Assembly (NCBI GenBank): GCA_025449845.1 | Contig: JANWIP010000022.1 | Location: 30,630-94,629 of the forward strand | Reading direction: 5' to 3' | DNA from: Solirubrobacteraceae bacterium | GTDB lineage: Bacteria; Actinomycetota; Thermoleophilia; Solirubrobacterales; Solirubrobacteraceae | DNA: 64,000 bases | In this document: piece after piece, positions 43,185 through 51,508 of the stretch | Position numbering within the stretch: the first letter of the stretch is position 1 | How the letters are laid out: every line of letters starts with the position of its first letter | Notes under the pieces: model-generated | The model's database searches: none | What the model was told of the DNA's origin: nothing | What the model saw: the letters and a program-made list of their open reading frames with translations, nothing else | Made by a program: the position numbers and the translations under genes

Positions 43185-44222
43185 GTGGCCGGTCACAGCA
43201 CCCCCGCCGGGCGCCCGCTGAGAGTAGCCGTCACCGGTCCTAGCGGCGAGATCGGCCAGGCGGTGGTGAGGGCACTGGAGCGCTCGCGCGCGGTAGGCCG
43301 CATCGAAGGCATGGCGCGGCGCCCCTTCGAGCCGCGGGAGCGAGGCTGGAAGAAGGTCACCTACCGGCGCGGCAATGTGCTCGATCGCGAGGCGGTGGCG
43401 GAGCTGGTGAAAGACGCCGATGTGGTGGTGCACCTGGCGTTCATGATCATGGGCAGCGCCAGCGAAAGCCGCAAGGTGAACCTGGAAGGCTCGCGCAACG
43501 TGTTCGAGGCCACGGTGGCAGCGGGCGCCAAGCGCCTGGTCTATGCCTCCTCGGTGGCCGCCTATGGCTTCCACGGCGATAACCCCCAGCCGCTTACCGA
43601 GGAGGTCCCGGCGCGCGGCACGGCGAGCCACTACTACTCGGCCCAGAAGGCGGAGGTCGAGGCGCTACTCGAACGGACGCTGGCCGGCAGCGCGACGGCG
43701 CCCTACGTGCTGCGCCCCTGCATCGTGGGCGGCCGCGACGCGCCGCTGCTGATCGAGAGCCTGCCCTACACACAGATCTTCGACCGCCTGCCGCGCGCGG
43801 TGCGCAGGCTGCTGGACGGCGTGCCGATCATCGAGCCGGTGCTACCCGACCCCGGCGTGCCCTTCCAGCTGGTGCATCACGACGACGTGGCCAGCGCGAT
43901 GCGCGCGGCGGTGCTTGGCCGCGGCACGCCCGGCGTCTATAACCTCGCGGGGCCAGGCCAGCTGACGGTCTCCAAGCTGGCGAGCGAGCTCGGCTGGTAC
44001 TCAATCCCCGTCCCAGAACTGGCCGTAGGCGCACTTGCCGAGATGGTCGGGCGCCTAGGCTTCCTCCCCGCACAGGCACAGTGGATCGCGGCCTTCCGCG
44101 AGCCGGTGATCATGGACACGGCCAAGGCAAGGCGCGAGCTGCGCTGGCGCCCGCAGCACGATGCCCTGGAAACCTTACGAGAGACAATCGTGAACGCGCG
44201 GCTGGACCGCTTCATCCGTTAG
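43185..44222 (+). CDS. NAD-dependent epimerase/dehydratase family protein
   Basis: A 345-aa extended SDR with the cofactor motif VTGPSGEIGQ, DADVVVHLAF, active-site YASSVAAYG with the YYSAQK YxxxK motif, and a late LVHHDDVASAM. The family acts on nucleotide sugars or related carbonyl compounds; the substrate is unknown. The GTG start has AAGGAGGAG just upstream, inside the end of the transporter gene, suggesting translational coupling. Confidence 0.88.
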   Translation: MAGHSTPAGRPLRVAVTGPSGEIGQAVVRALERSRAVGRIEGMARRPFEPRERGWKKVTYRRGNVLDREAVAELVKDADVVVHLAFMIMGSASESRKVNLEGSRNVFEATVAAGAKRLVYASSVAAYGFHGDNPQPLTEEVPARGTASHYYSAQKAEVEALLERTLAGSATAPYVLRPCIVGGRDAPLLIESLPYTQIFDRLPRAVRRLLDGVPIIEPVLPDPGVPFQLVHHDDVASAMRAAVLGRGTPGVYNLAGPGQLTVSKLASELGWYSIPVPELAVGALAEMVGRLGFLPAQAQWIAAFREPVIMDTAKARRELRWRPQHDALETLRETIVNARLDRFIR

Positions 44223-44260
44223 CGGTGGAGCCTTGTAGGGGTTGTGAATATGCTGACCCT

Positions 44261-44719
44261 ATGGCCTACACCAACGCCCAGGCAAGACAGCAGCTGCTAG
44301 ACACGCTCGCAGGCGCGACGGAGGCGATCGGGTTCGCGCTGATGTCCCTAGGCGAGGCTTACGAGCAGCTAGACGAAAACAGCGCGGATCGGCTTGAGCA
44401 GGAGCTGTTCCGCCCGGTGCAGATGGCCTACGGCCGAGCGAAGCGAACCCACGCCGAATTCGCCGGGCGGCATGACCTACCAAGTCACTCCTTCGAGCAG
44501 GCGTCGCTCGGCGCGCCGTCCCACGGAGTCAAAGGCTTCATCGACAGCGCGATGGAGGCGATCGGCAAGGCCGATGGCGAGCTGGCGACGCTGCAGGACT
44601 CGATGCTGCCGGTTGAGGTGGGCGACCCCGAGTTGCGCGCGGGTCTTGAGGAGGTGCGCACGCTGCTCGGCGAGTTGCGCGGGCGAGCCCGTCAGTTCAT
44701 GCGCACCCTCGGCCGCTAG
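44261..44719 (+). CDS. Hypothetical helical protein
   Basis: A 152-aa, almost wholly helical, hydrophilic protein (MAYTNAQARQQLLDTLAGA ... LGELRGRARQFMRTLGR). No catalytic motif or family recognised, but length and composition look like a real actinobacterial cytosolic protein. It lies 38 bp after the epimerase gene. Confidence 0.7.
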   Translation: MAYTNAQARQQLLDTLAGATEAIGFALMSLGEAYEQLDENSADRLEQELFRPVQMAYGRAKRTHAEFAGRHDLPSHSFEQASLGAPSHGVKGFIDSAMEAIGKADGELATLQDSMLPVEVGDPELRAGLEEVRTLLGELRGRARQFMRTLGR

Positions 44720-44798
44720 CCCCGCGATATTCCCCGCGCAGGCCGGGTATAGGGAAGTAACGTGATTGGCTCAAGCGAGCACAGAGGAGGCCGAGACG

Positions 44799-45173
44799 AT
44801 GACTGAGCATCAGGAAGATGCCGAGTGGAATGTCGCTGAATGGCACGGCAGGCCGCTGGTCGATCTGAACGGCGAGAAGATCGGCAAGCTGGAGGACGTG
44901 TATGTCGATGTCGAGACCGATGAGCCCCAGTTCGCCACGGTCAAGGAGGGCTTCATCGGGCGCCACCTGACCTTCGTACCGCTGGGCGGTATCAATATCG
45001 GCCCCGAGGGGCTGCAGGTCCCCGTGACCAAGGAACAGGTGCAGGCGGCCCCCAATATCGAACAGCACGGCGAGGAGCTCTCACAGGCAGACGAGTCAGC
45101 TCTGTACCACCACTATGAGCTCAACTACACTCCGCCGGAGAGCGAGAGCGGACGGCGACTCGCGCGCCGCTGA
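44799..45173 (+). CDS. PRC-barrel domain protein
   Basis: A 124-aa protein whose N-terminal 75 residues form a PRC barrel (WHGRPLVDLNGEKIGKLEDV, then QFATVKEGFIGRHLTFVPL). A short charged tail follows. PRC barrels occur in photosynthetic reaction-centre H subunits and RimM, and in small stress-related proteins such as this; function is not known. The ATG has GAGGAGG 8 bp upstream. Confidence 0.85.
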   Translation: MTEHQEDAEWNVAEWHGRPLVDLNGEKIGKLEDVYVDVETDEPQFATVKEGFIGRHLTFVPLGGINIGPEGLQVPVTKEQVQAAPNIEQHGEELSQADESALYHHYELNYTPPESESGRRLARR

Positions 45174-45188
45174 GAGCTAGCGCACGGA

Positions 45189-45923
45189 TCAAGCAAGACG
45201 TGAGCCGAGCAAGGCACCGGCAAGCACGACCATGGCCAGTGACATGGCCGCGAGCGCGCCGTCGAGCGGCGTGAGCAGAGTGGCAACCGTCAACGGCTCA
45301 GCGCGCCCGTCGGCAAGCGTGCGCACGCCACTGACCGAGGTCGTACGACGGCGCAGCTCGCGCGCCGGCGTGCTCAGTCGGCGCTGAGCGACGCTCATGG
45401 CCAGGCACCCCAGGCTGACCAGCACGCCGGGCCAAGAGATTTCAAGCGCATTGACGAAATAGCCGGTAAAAGCCGGAAAGGCGCCCCAGCCAACTGCGAA
45501 CCAGAAGTCGCTGTGAAAGCGCCCGCCCCACAGCTCGAGGTTGTAGGCAAGCAGGAAGAATCCGCCCGCCAGAACTAAGGGCGCCAATTCGGCGGAGACC
45601 GTGAGAATGCCCCCAATACCGATGGCCAGCGCGCCAAACAGGCTCACGCCCGCCAGGCCGATCAGAGCGCGATCGGAAAGTCCCGTGCGCAGCGGACGAT
45701 CGTGAAGCTCATCGAGTGCGTGCGCGGCCACCCCAACGGCGAGCGCGAACGCGGCCAGACCCCAGAGCAGACGATCGACGTAGACTGTGGGCGCGACGGC
45801 CGCGCCGAGGGCGAAATAGCTCAGATGCCAGGCCGTGTAAGGCGGATGCAGCAGGGTCAGCAGATCGCGCCAGCCACCACCGGGGAGCGCGTAGAATGCG
45901 GGCCGCTCAGGCTGGGCCGACAT
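45189..45923 (-). CDS. UbiA-like integral membrane protein
   Basis: A protein of about 244 aa with seven or so hydrophobic helices. The HALDELHDRPLRTGLS loop recalls the D-x3-D plus PLR-x-G motif of UbiA prenyltransferases, though the first Asp motif is weak. The ATG at 45923 overlaps the end of the methyltransferase gene by 17 bp, so the pair is one operon and may act in quinone or isoprenoid metabolism (inference). A longer start at 45968 is possible. Confidence 0.6.
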   Translation of the reverse strand: MSAQPERPAFYALPGGGWRDLLTLLHPPYTAWHLSYFALGAAVAPTVYVDRLLWGLAAFALAVGVAAHALDELHDRPLRTGLSDRALIGLAGVSLFGALAIGIGGILTVSAELAPLVLAGGFFLLAYNLELWGGRFHSDFWFAVGWGAFPAFTGYFVNALEISWPGVLVSLGCLAMSVAQRRLSTPARELRRRTTSVSGVRTLADGRAEPLTVATLLTPLDGALAAMSLAMVVLAGALLGSRLA

Positions 45924-46680
45924 CGCGGCCGGATCTTCTCCTGGCGGACATGACGATGCCGCCACCAAGGCTCATGCGCCGCACCTTGACGTCCTCCAAG
46001 CCAGCCTCCTGCCAGTACTCGACGATGCGCTCGACCGGATGACGCGCGTAGAAGCCGCGGATGCTCGGCCCGAGAAAGCGCCCCACCTCCATCCACTCAC
46101 GCGACACCAGCCGGCCCAGCAGAGGCAGGCCAATGGCGGTGTACAAACGCCAGGCCAGCCGCGCGAGCAGGCGCGGAGGCACGGCGAACTCCAGCGAGCC
46201 CACACGCCCACCAGGCGCCACCACACGAGCCAGCTCACGCATGGTGGCGCGCGGATCGTCGACGTAGCGCAGCAGGTAGGTGAAAGTCAGCGCGTCGAAG
46301 CTACCATCGGCGAAGGGCAGCTTCTCGGCCTGCCCTTCGACCAGCTCCACACGCTCCCCGAGCTCAGGCTGCGCGGCGAGGCGCGCACGGGCGCCCGCCA
46401 GCATCTCGGGGCTCTGATCGAGGCCAACGACCGAGCAGCCCCCGCGCGCCACCAGCTCAGCGGCGACCATGCCGGTCCCCGTCGCCACATCGAGTACACG
46501 ATCCCGCGCGGTAGGCGCCACCGCCCGCACCATCGCGCGGCGCCAGCGAGGGTCCTGGCCGAAGCTGAACGCGGCGGCCACCAGGTCGTATCGTCGCGGT
46601 AGGCCACGGAACAACTCAAGCGCCTGGCGCTTACGCGCCGACCCTCTGTCGCTCTCTGCACGTGTGCGGTCTGAGCTCAT
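45907..46680 (-). CDS. UbiE/MenG-like SAM-dependent methyltransferase
   Basis: A 257-aa class I methyltransferase. The N-terminal RYDLVAAAFSFGQDPRWRR is the UbiE/COQ5 signature region; the SAM motif is VLDVATGTGMVA, then LDQSPEML, and FTYLLRYVDDP precedes RVVAPGGR. UbiE/MenG methylates demethylmenaquinone; this is a paralogue or orthologue of that group. Its overlap with the UbiA-like gene supports a lipid-quinone role. Confidence 0.8.
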   Translation of the reverse strand: MSSDRTRAESDRGSARKRQALELFRGLPRRYDLVAAAFSFGQDPRWRRAMVRAVAPTARDRVLDVATGTGMVAAELVARGGCSVVGLDQSPEMLAGARARLAAQPELGERVELVEGQAEKLPFADGSFDALTFTYLLRYVDDPRATMRELARVVAPGGRVGSLEFAVPPRLLARLAWRLYTAIGLPLLGRLVSREWMEVGRFLGPSIRGFYARHPVERIVEYWQEAGLEDVKVRRMSLGGGIVMSARRRSGRDVGPA

Positions 46681-46797
46681 TGCCTGGCAGAGAGGCTAGA
46701 CGGTGCTCGCCTGATGCGCACTCCAGGGCATTCTGTTTGACGCGCCAAAGTCGCTCCTCTAGAGTCGAAATTCACCCGACCAAGAGGAAGCGGAGCG

Positions 46798-48402
46798 ATG
46801 ATGAAACTGCCCCTGCCGATGAAAGTCCGCGTGCCCGATGCGGTGGCACGGCAGTTGCCAAAGGTCGTCGGTCCGCTCGGCCTGGGCGGCATCGAGCCGA
46901 TCCGCAGGCTGGTAAGCCGGGCCTTGATCAACACGCTGGGGTACTCGACCACGTTACGCCCGCGCGCGCTGTCGCTGGCCAGCGATTACACAAGCTGGTT
47001 GAGCCTCACCGACCGCACGTTCTCGGGGCGCCATTTGCCACCGTCAACGCCGGAGCAGCAGGCGGCGCTTCCTGCCGAAGCGGACGTGGTGGCGCTGTAC
47101 CGCCGTGAGCAGCTGACCCCCGCGAGCGACACGAGTGTGATGTTCATGTTCTTCGCACAGTGGTTCACGGACAGCTTCCTGCGCACGAGCCTGAGCGACT
47201 ATCGCAAGAACGAGTCCAACCACGAGATCGACCTATGCCAGATCTACGGGAGGAACATCGAAGCGACCAACCTGCTGCGCTCAATGCAGGGCGGGCGCCT
47301 CAAGAGCCAGATAATCAAGGGCGAGGAATACCCCGCATTCCTGTTCGCCCCTCGCGAGGCGGCCAAGCCAGCGGTGTTCAAGCCGGAGTTCGTCGGGCTG
47401 TTCGACCAGGCCTTCATCACCGACGTGATCCTGAGGAGCGCCCCCGACGCGCAGACGGACACGTTCTTCGCGGTCGGCCTTGAGCACGGCAACTCGACAA
47501 TTGGTAACACGGTGATGAACATCGTGTTCCTGCGTGAGCACAACCGCGTCGCCGGCATCCTCGCCAAGGAGAACCCCGCATGGGACGACGAGCGGATCTT
47601 CCAGACGGCCCGCAACATCCTGATCGTGATGCTGCTCAAGCTGGTGGTGGAGGAGTACATCATGCACATCGGCCCATTCGACTTCCCAGTCGAAGCGGTG
47701 CCATTCATCGCCGACGAGGAGCGCTGGAACCGAACCAACTGGTGCGCGATCGAGTTCAATCTGCTGTACCGCTGGCACTCGCTCGTGCCGAATACGATCG
47801 GCATGGGGCCGAAGGCGCTGGACGCGACCGGCTTTCGTAATAACAATTCGCTGGTGCTGGAGCAGGGCATCGAGGCGATCATGGCGATGTGCTCGCAGGA
47901 GCCGGCCGGCAAGATCGGGCTGCAGAACACACCTGCATTCCTGGTCGACAGCTCAAACCCGAACTGGCCCTCGGTCGAGCAGACGACTGTAGGCCTGATG
48001 CGCAAGGCGCGGCTGAGGTCGTTCAACGACTACCGCGAGGCATACGGCCTATCGCGGCTCTCAAGCTTCGAAGAGCTCACACCCGACATCGAGCTGCAGC
48101 AGCGACTCGAAGCGCTCTACGGAGACATCGACAAGCTGGAGTGGTACGTCGGCATCTTCGCGGAGGACTACCCGGACTACATGATGATGGGCGAGCTGAT
48201 GACCTACATGGTCGCCAACGACGCCTTCACGCAGGCACTGACCAATCCGCTGCTCGCTCGTAACGTCTTCAACGACGCAACGTTCACAAAGACCGGCATG
48301 AGCATCCTCAAAGAGACAACCTCATTGCAGGAGATCGTGACCCGCAATGCCGCATCACCGGACGCGGTCCACGTGAGCTTCAGTTACGGTTCGCAGTCCT
48401 AG
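46798..48402 (+). CDS. Cyclooxygenase-like heme peroxidase family protein
   Basis: A 534-aa protein of the animal-heme-peroxidase fold, closest in pattern to cyclooxygenases. Conserved: FLREHNRVAGIL, DDERIFQTARNIL, and EFNLLYRWHSLVP, which holds equivalents of COX Tyr385 (Y324), Trp387 (W326) and proximal His388 (H327). The distal motif AQHFTHQF of COX reads AQWFTDSF: Gln121 is kept, but the distal histidine is Asp125. The aspirin-serine region (PFSLKGL in COX) reads AFTQALT. No signal peptide or EGF domain. It may oxygenate fatty acids; peroxidase activity is doubtful. Confidence 0.85.
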   Translation: MMKLPLPMKVRVPDAVARQLPKVVGPLGLGGIEPIRRLVSRALINTLGYSTTLRPRALSLASDYTSWLSLTDRTFSGRHLPPSTPEQQAALPAEADVVALYRREQLTPASDTSVMFMFFAQWFTDSFLRTSLSDYRKNESNHEIDLCQIYGRNIEATNLLRSMQGGRLKSQIIKGEEYPAFLFAPREAAKPAVFKPEFVGLFDQAFITDVILRSAPDAQTDTFFAVGLEHGNSTIGNTVMNIVFLREHNRVAGILAKENPAWDDERIFQTARNILIVMLLKLVVEEYIMHIGPFDFPVEAVPFIADEERWNRTNWCAIEFNLLYRWHSLVPNTIGMGPKALDATGFRNNNSLVLEQGIEAIMAMCSQEPAGKIGLQNTPAFLVDSSNPNWPSVEQTTVGLMRKARLRSFNDYREAYGLSRLSSFEELTPDIELQQRLEALYGDIDKLEWYVGIFAEDYPDYMMMGELMTYMVANDAFTQALTNPLLARNVFNDATFTKTGMSILKETTSLQEIVTRNAASPDAVHVSFSYGSQS

Positions 48403-48418
48403 GCTGACGGCTCCGTTG

Positions 48419-48523
48419 CCCGTGCCAGCGCCTCGCAAGACAGCGGTGCTCGCGAGCTACCTGATGATCGTGCTGGACATCTCGATCGTCATCACCGCTC
48501 TGCACTACGAGCTAGGAGAACTC
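48419..48523 (+). pseudogene. N-terminal fragment of an MFS (DHA2-type) transporter gene
   Basis: About 33 codons reading RKTAVLASYLMIVLDISIVI, the first transmembrane segment of 14-helix MFS pumps. It breaks off at the cupin ribosome site and runs in frame into the cupin gene. The rest of the transporter is absent, so this is a deletion scar. Confidence 0.65.
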
Positions 48524-48964
48524 ATGCAACTCACCAAGAACTCGGAGACGATGCCCGGACCAAGCGACTGGTTTACCGGCACGGTCCATATCGACACCGT
48601 TGCCGCGCCATCAGAGCCATCCCGCCTGTCGGCCAGCAGCGTCCACTTCACGCCCGGCGCGCGTACCGCCTGGCACACGCACCCCAACGGCCAGACGATC
48701 TACGTCACCGAGGGCGTCGGCCTGTGCCAGCGTCGCGGCGGGGCAATCGAGGTCATCCATCCCGGTGACCGTGTGTTCTTCGAGCCCGGCGAGGACCATT
48801 GGCACGGTGCCACTCCAAGCCGCTTCATGACCCATCTTGCGATGCTCGACGTAGACGAGGAGGGCAACAACGCGACGTGGGGTGAGCACGTCACGGATGA
48901 GGAATACGCAGCCGTGCCGCGGTCATCCGCAATGCGATTGACCGTGCCAACGGGTGGTTCATGA
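48524..48964 (+). CDS. Cupin-domain protein, C-terminus altered
   Basis: A 146-aa cupin. Motif 1 is TAWHTHPNGQTIYVTEGVG and motif 2 PGDRVFFEPGEDHWHGA, giving His-Glu metal ligands. Relatives include small quercetinase-like and carboxymuconolactone-associated cupins; the reaction is unknown. The ATG at 48524 has TAGGAGA upstream. The natural end is probably near VPR (48920); the last 16 residues are out-of-frame read-through into a PIN-gene fragment, so a deletion fused the two. It may still fold. Confidence 0.75.
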   Translation: MQLTKNSETMPGPSDWFTGTVHIDTVAAPSEPSRLSASSVHFTPGARTAWHTHPNGQTIYVTEGVGLCQRRGGAIEVIHPGDRVFFEPGEDHWHGATPSRFMTHLAMLDVDEEGNNATWGEHVTDEEYAAVPRSSAMRLTVPTGGS

Positions 48965-49267
48965 GCCGCGTCGGCTTCGTGGAGACCGTCCGCGCCATTG
49001 GGCTGACGGCGGGGTACAGCCGCAACCAGAGCAACGCGCGAGGAGTAGCCGGTGTTCGGGCTGGTCGAGGTTGACCAGCGTCTGGTCGAAGACGCGGCGG
49101 AACTTGCGATCGACAGCGGGCTGCGCAGCCTGGACGCCCTGCACCTAGCCGCCGCGCTTGTGCTTCCCCAAGACGATCTTCACTTTGCCACCTGGGATCG
49201 CCGCCTTCACACAGCAGCCATGACCAAAGGACTCCAACCATCCCCGATACGCCTGATTGAAAAGGTG
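48921..49267 (+). pseudogene. PIN-domain toxin gene, 5'-truncated and frameshifted
   Basis: One frame gives IDRANGWFMSRVGFVETVRA; after a one-base shift near 49050 a second frame gives FGLVEVDQRLVEDAAELA, then SGLRSLDALHLAAAL and FATWDRRLH. This is a VapC-like PIN domain lacking its first ~20 codons with the first catalytic Asp. The 5' end is joined to the cupin gene, the 3' end to a bcp fragment. Confidence 0.75.
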
Positions 49268-49270
49268 CGG

Positions 49271-49347
49271 CCCTACACCACCGGAGGCCCATTCTCCGCC
49301 AAAGCCTTCAGCACCAACTCGTCATGCTCTGCCGGCTTGACCTTGCG
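49271..49347 (-). pseudogene. 3' fragment of a second bcp gene (duplicated end)
   Basis: 77 bp encoding RKVKPAEHDELVLKALAENG and the last four residues of Bcp, on the minus strand. It matches the 3' end of the intact gene at 50927-51003 with few differences. It is abruptly joined to PIN and IclR fragments on its two sides. Confidence 0.7.
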
Positions 49348-49545
49348 AGTAGGTGGCGGACCGTGCCAGCGCGCTCACCGGTCCGTCGCGGTTGCGCCGC
49401 GATGCTGACGGCCGCGACCACTTCGCCTTCCGCGTCACGTACGGGCGCGGCGATAGCGTGCAGCTTATCGGTCAGCTCGCGATCGTTGACGGCGATTCCG
49501 CGTTCGCGGATGCGCTCAAGTTCGACGCGCATCACCTTTGATTCG
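49348..49545 (-). pseudogene. IclR-family regulator fragment (C-terminal effector domain)
   Basis: ELERIRERGIAVNDRELTDK followed by HAIAAPVRDAEGEVVAAVSI matches the end of the IclR ligand-binding domain. The DNA-binding half and the extreme C-terminus are missing; both edges are junctions with other gene fragments. Confidence 0.6.
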
Positions 49546-50032
49546 GCGAGCGGAGTTGATGCGGGATCATTTCAGCATTCCTTCTGAGCGCTTGGAGCTG
49601 CGCTGCGAAGACGTGTATGAGTTGGATGTATCCGCGCTTGGGACATTCGACGTAGTCTTGTGCCTTGGGCTCGTCTACCACCTAGAGAACCCAGTCGGTG
49701 CAATTCGAGTTGCGCGTGCGCTCACCAGCGGCCTGTGTGTGATCGAGTCACAGTTGACCCGACAGACCGAGGTTATTGTTCACGGCAACGGACAGAGTGG
49801 CCAATTTGAGGAACAGCCGGCTAGCTTTGCTGCGCTTCTGGAGACAGATCAAGAGAGCAACATGCTTGCCTCCTCTGGAGGCGTGGTGTCTTTCATTCCC
49901 AATCGAGCCGCACTTGGGATTGCCGTCGAAGCGGCCGGGTTTACCAAGTTGGAATGGGCATCACCGACTGCGACCCACAACCAGCAGTACGTACTGGGAG
50001 ACCGGGCCGTCCTGTGTGCGTGGCCACAATGA
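49538..50032 (+). pseudogene. Methyltransferase, 5'-truncated
   Basis: A 164-codon open frame holding the C-terminal part of a class I methyltransferase: RCEDVYELDVSALGTFDVVL, CLGLVYHLENPVGAIRVA, and a late GDRAVLCAWP. The first ~80 residues with the SAM-binding glycine motif are missing; the frame begins at a junction with the IclR fragment. A TTG start would be available, but the protein could not bind SAM normally. Confidence 0.65.
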
Positions 50033-50051
50033 TGTCGTCTTGATGTCGCTG

Positions 50052-50660
50052 TTAGCGCGACCAGCCTTGGTGTGCTCGCGTGAACTGGTGCAGGACGTTG
50101 CGGGTTCGTAATGGCGCCCGGTGGAATCCTGGTCCCCAGCGTGGGTTGGGTAACTCTGGGTAGGCGAGCGATGGTGTTTGTGCGCGGCTTGAGCGCATAC
50201 TGCGGCGAGCCTGACGATTCGTCGGTGGTCTCGGCCTTCGGTGACTAGCTCCTCGCGTGCGAGGTACCACTCGGTTCCGGGACGGGCGCGGGTGGCCTTA
50301 CCGTAGGCCGTCTCCTTACTCGTCTGCCTCTCGGCTGCCCTCGTAGGCGGTGTTGTGCTGTGAAGGCGACGAGGTTGCCTTGGCGGAGCCCGTAGTGGAC
50401 GCTTGACAGCTCAAGCTCGCGGGCACCCAGTTCGCCGTGTTCACTTGGTAGGTGCTGCGCTCTTGCATTGAGATGATCGATTTCTTGATTTGAGGAGTCA
50501 GCGATCAGCGCGACCCACGAACTTTGTGCTTTTGGGTGAGCTTGTGCCAGCGCCGCACAGCGGCCTCTCCGCTCAAGTTCAGCCGACACCTGTCCTCCGA
50601 GAACGAGACGGGTGAGCACGTTCAGATCATCATCCTTGATCTTTCGATCGAGTTCGCCTT
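50052..50660 (-). pseudogene. C-terminal remnant of a conjugative relaxase/helicase (TraA/TrwC type)
   Basis: On the minus strand, VALIADSSNQEIDHLNARAQ then ELELSSVHYGLRQGNLVAFT matches the RecD-like helicase part of actinobacterial relaxases. Further on, EWYLAREELVTEGRDHRRIV and, in another frame, RSSRAQTPSLAYPELP match the family's C-terminal end. Most of the helicase domain between these pieces is missing and the frame is shifted. This is a decayed conjugative element. The stretch 50661-50926 to its right holds nothing that I recognise. Confidence 0.6.
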
Positions 50661-50928
50661 CACGCCCCGACTAGGCAGGCCACGAAGAGATCCAGGGCGC
50701 TACGCGACGGCCTGGTATCCCGCCGTGGGATCTCCGACTCAGATCTGGGGCGTCGGACCTTCCGTTGAAGACCAAAGCCACCCCTCCTTAGAGCTGGTGT
50801 AGAGCAGCGAGGGATTCAGCCGCGCCTTTGACAGCGAAGCGAGCGCCTTCAACTTCGGGCTTAGCGAGACGGGCGACTAGCGAGTTTGCCCCCTGCGATG
50901 CAGATGCTTGACAGCAAATGGCATTGCC

Positions 50929-51405
50929 CTACACCACCGGCGGCCCAGCCTCCTCCAAAGCCTTCAGCACCAGCTCGTCATGCTCCGCGGGCTTGACCTT
51001 GCGCAAAACCTGAGCGACCTTGCCATCGGCGTCGATGATGAACGTGGTGCGCTCGTTGCCGAAGTAGGTCCGCCCGTACATGGACTTCTGCACCCAGACC
51101 CCATACGCCTCGGCAACGGCGTGTCCCTCATCAGCAAGCAGGGGAAAATCGAGACCGTGCTTCTCCTGAAACTTCTTGACCTTGGCCACAGGATCCGGTG
51201 AGATGCCTAGCACCGTGGCCCCCGCCTGGGCGTAGTCCGCGCGATGGTCGCGCACACCACAGGCCTGAGTGGTGCACCCCGAAGTGTCAGCCTTGGGGTA
51301 GAAGTAAACGACAACAGGCTGGCCACGGAAGTCCGCCAGCTTCACTACCCGACCGTCCTGGTCTGGCAACTCAAAGCGGGGGGCCTCATCTCCTCGTTCG
51401 ATCAT
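50929..51405 (-). CDS. bcp: Thioredoxin-dependent thiol peroxidase (Bcp/PrxQ)
   Basis: A 158-aa peroxiredoxin. The peroxidatic cysteine lies in YPKADTSGCTTQACG, with the second PrxQ cysteine five residues on; FELPDQDGRVV opens the fold and NERTTFIIDADGKV is near the end. It reduces hydroperoxides at the expense of thioredoxin. A degraded copy of its 3' end is found 1.66 kb away at 49271-49347. Confidence 0.95.
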   Translation of the reverse strand: MIERGDEAPRFELPDQDGRVVKLADFRGQPVVVYFYPKADTSGCTTQACGVRDHRADYAQAGATVLGISPDPVAKVKKFQEKHGLDFPLLADEGHAVAEAYGVWVQKSMYGRTYFGNERTTFIIDADGKVAQVLRKVKPAEHDELVLKALEEAGPPVV

Positions 51406-51508
51406 GCATCTCCCATGGTTGGATTACGCCTTGATCCTAGCCCTTGAGCCACCTGGTGAGCGCCCTCGGCAAACTGCTCGATGATCGTCCCCCCCCCCAC
51501 CCGCCTCC

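Noticed and set aside
51489..51498. Run of ten C as a phase-variation tract
   Set aside because: It lies beyond the topoisomerase stop and upstream of no start codon in the right place; no gene would switch.
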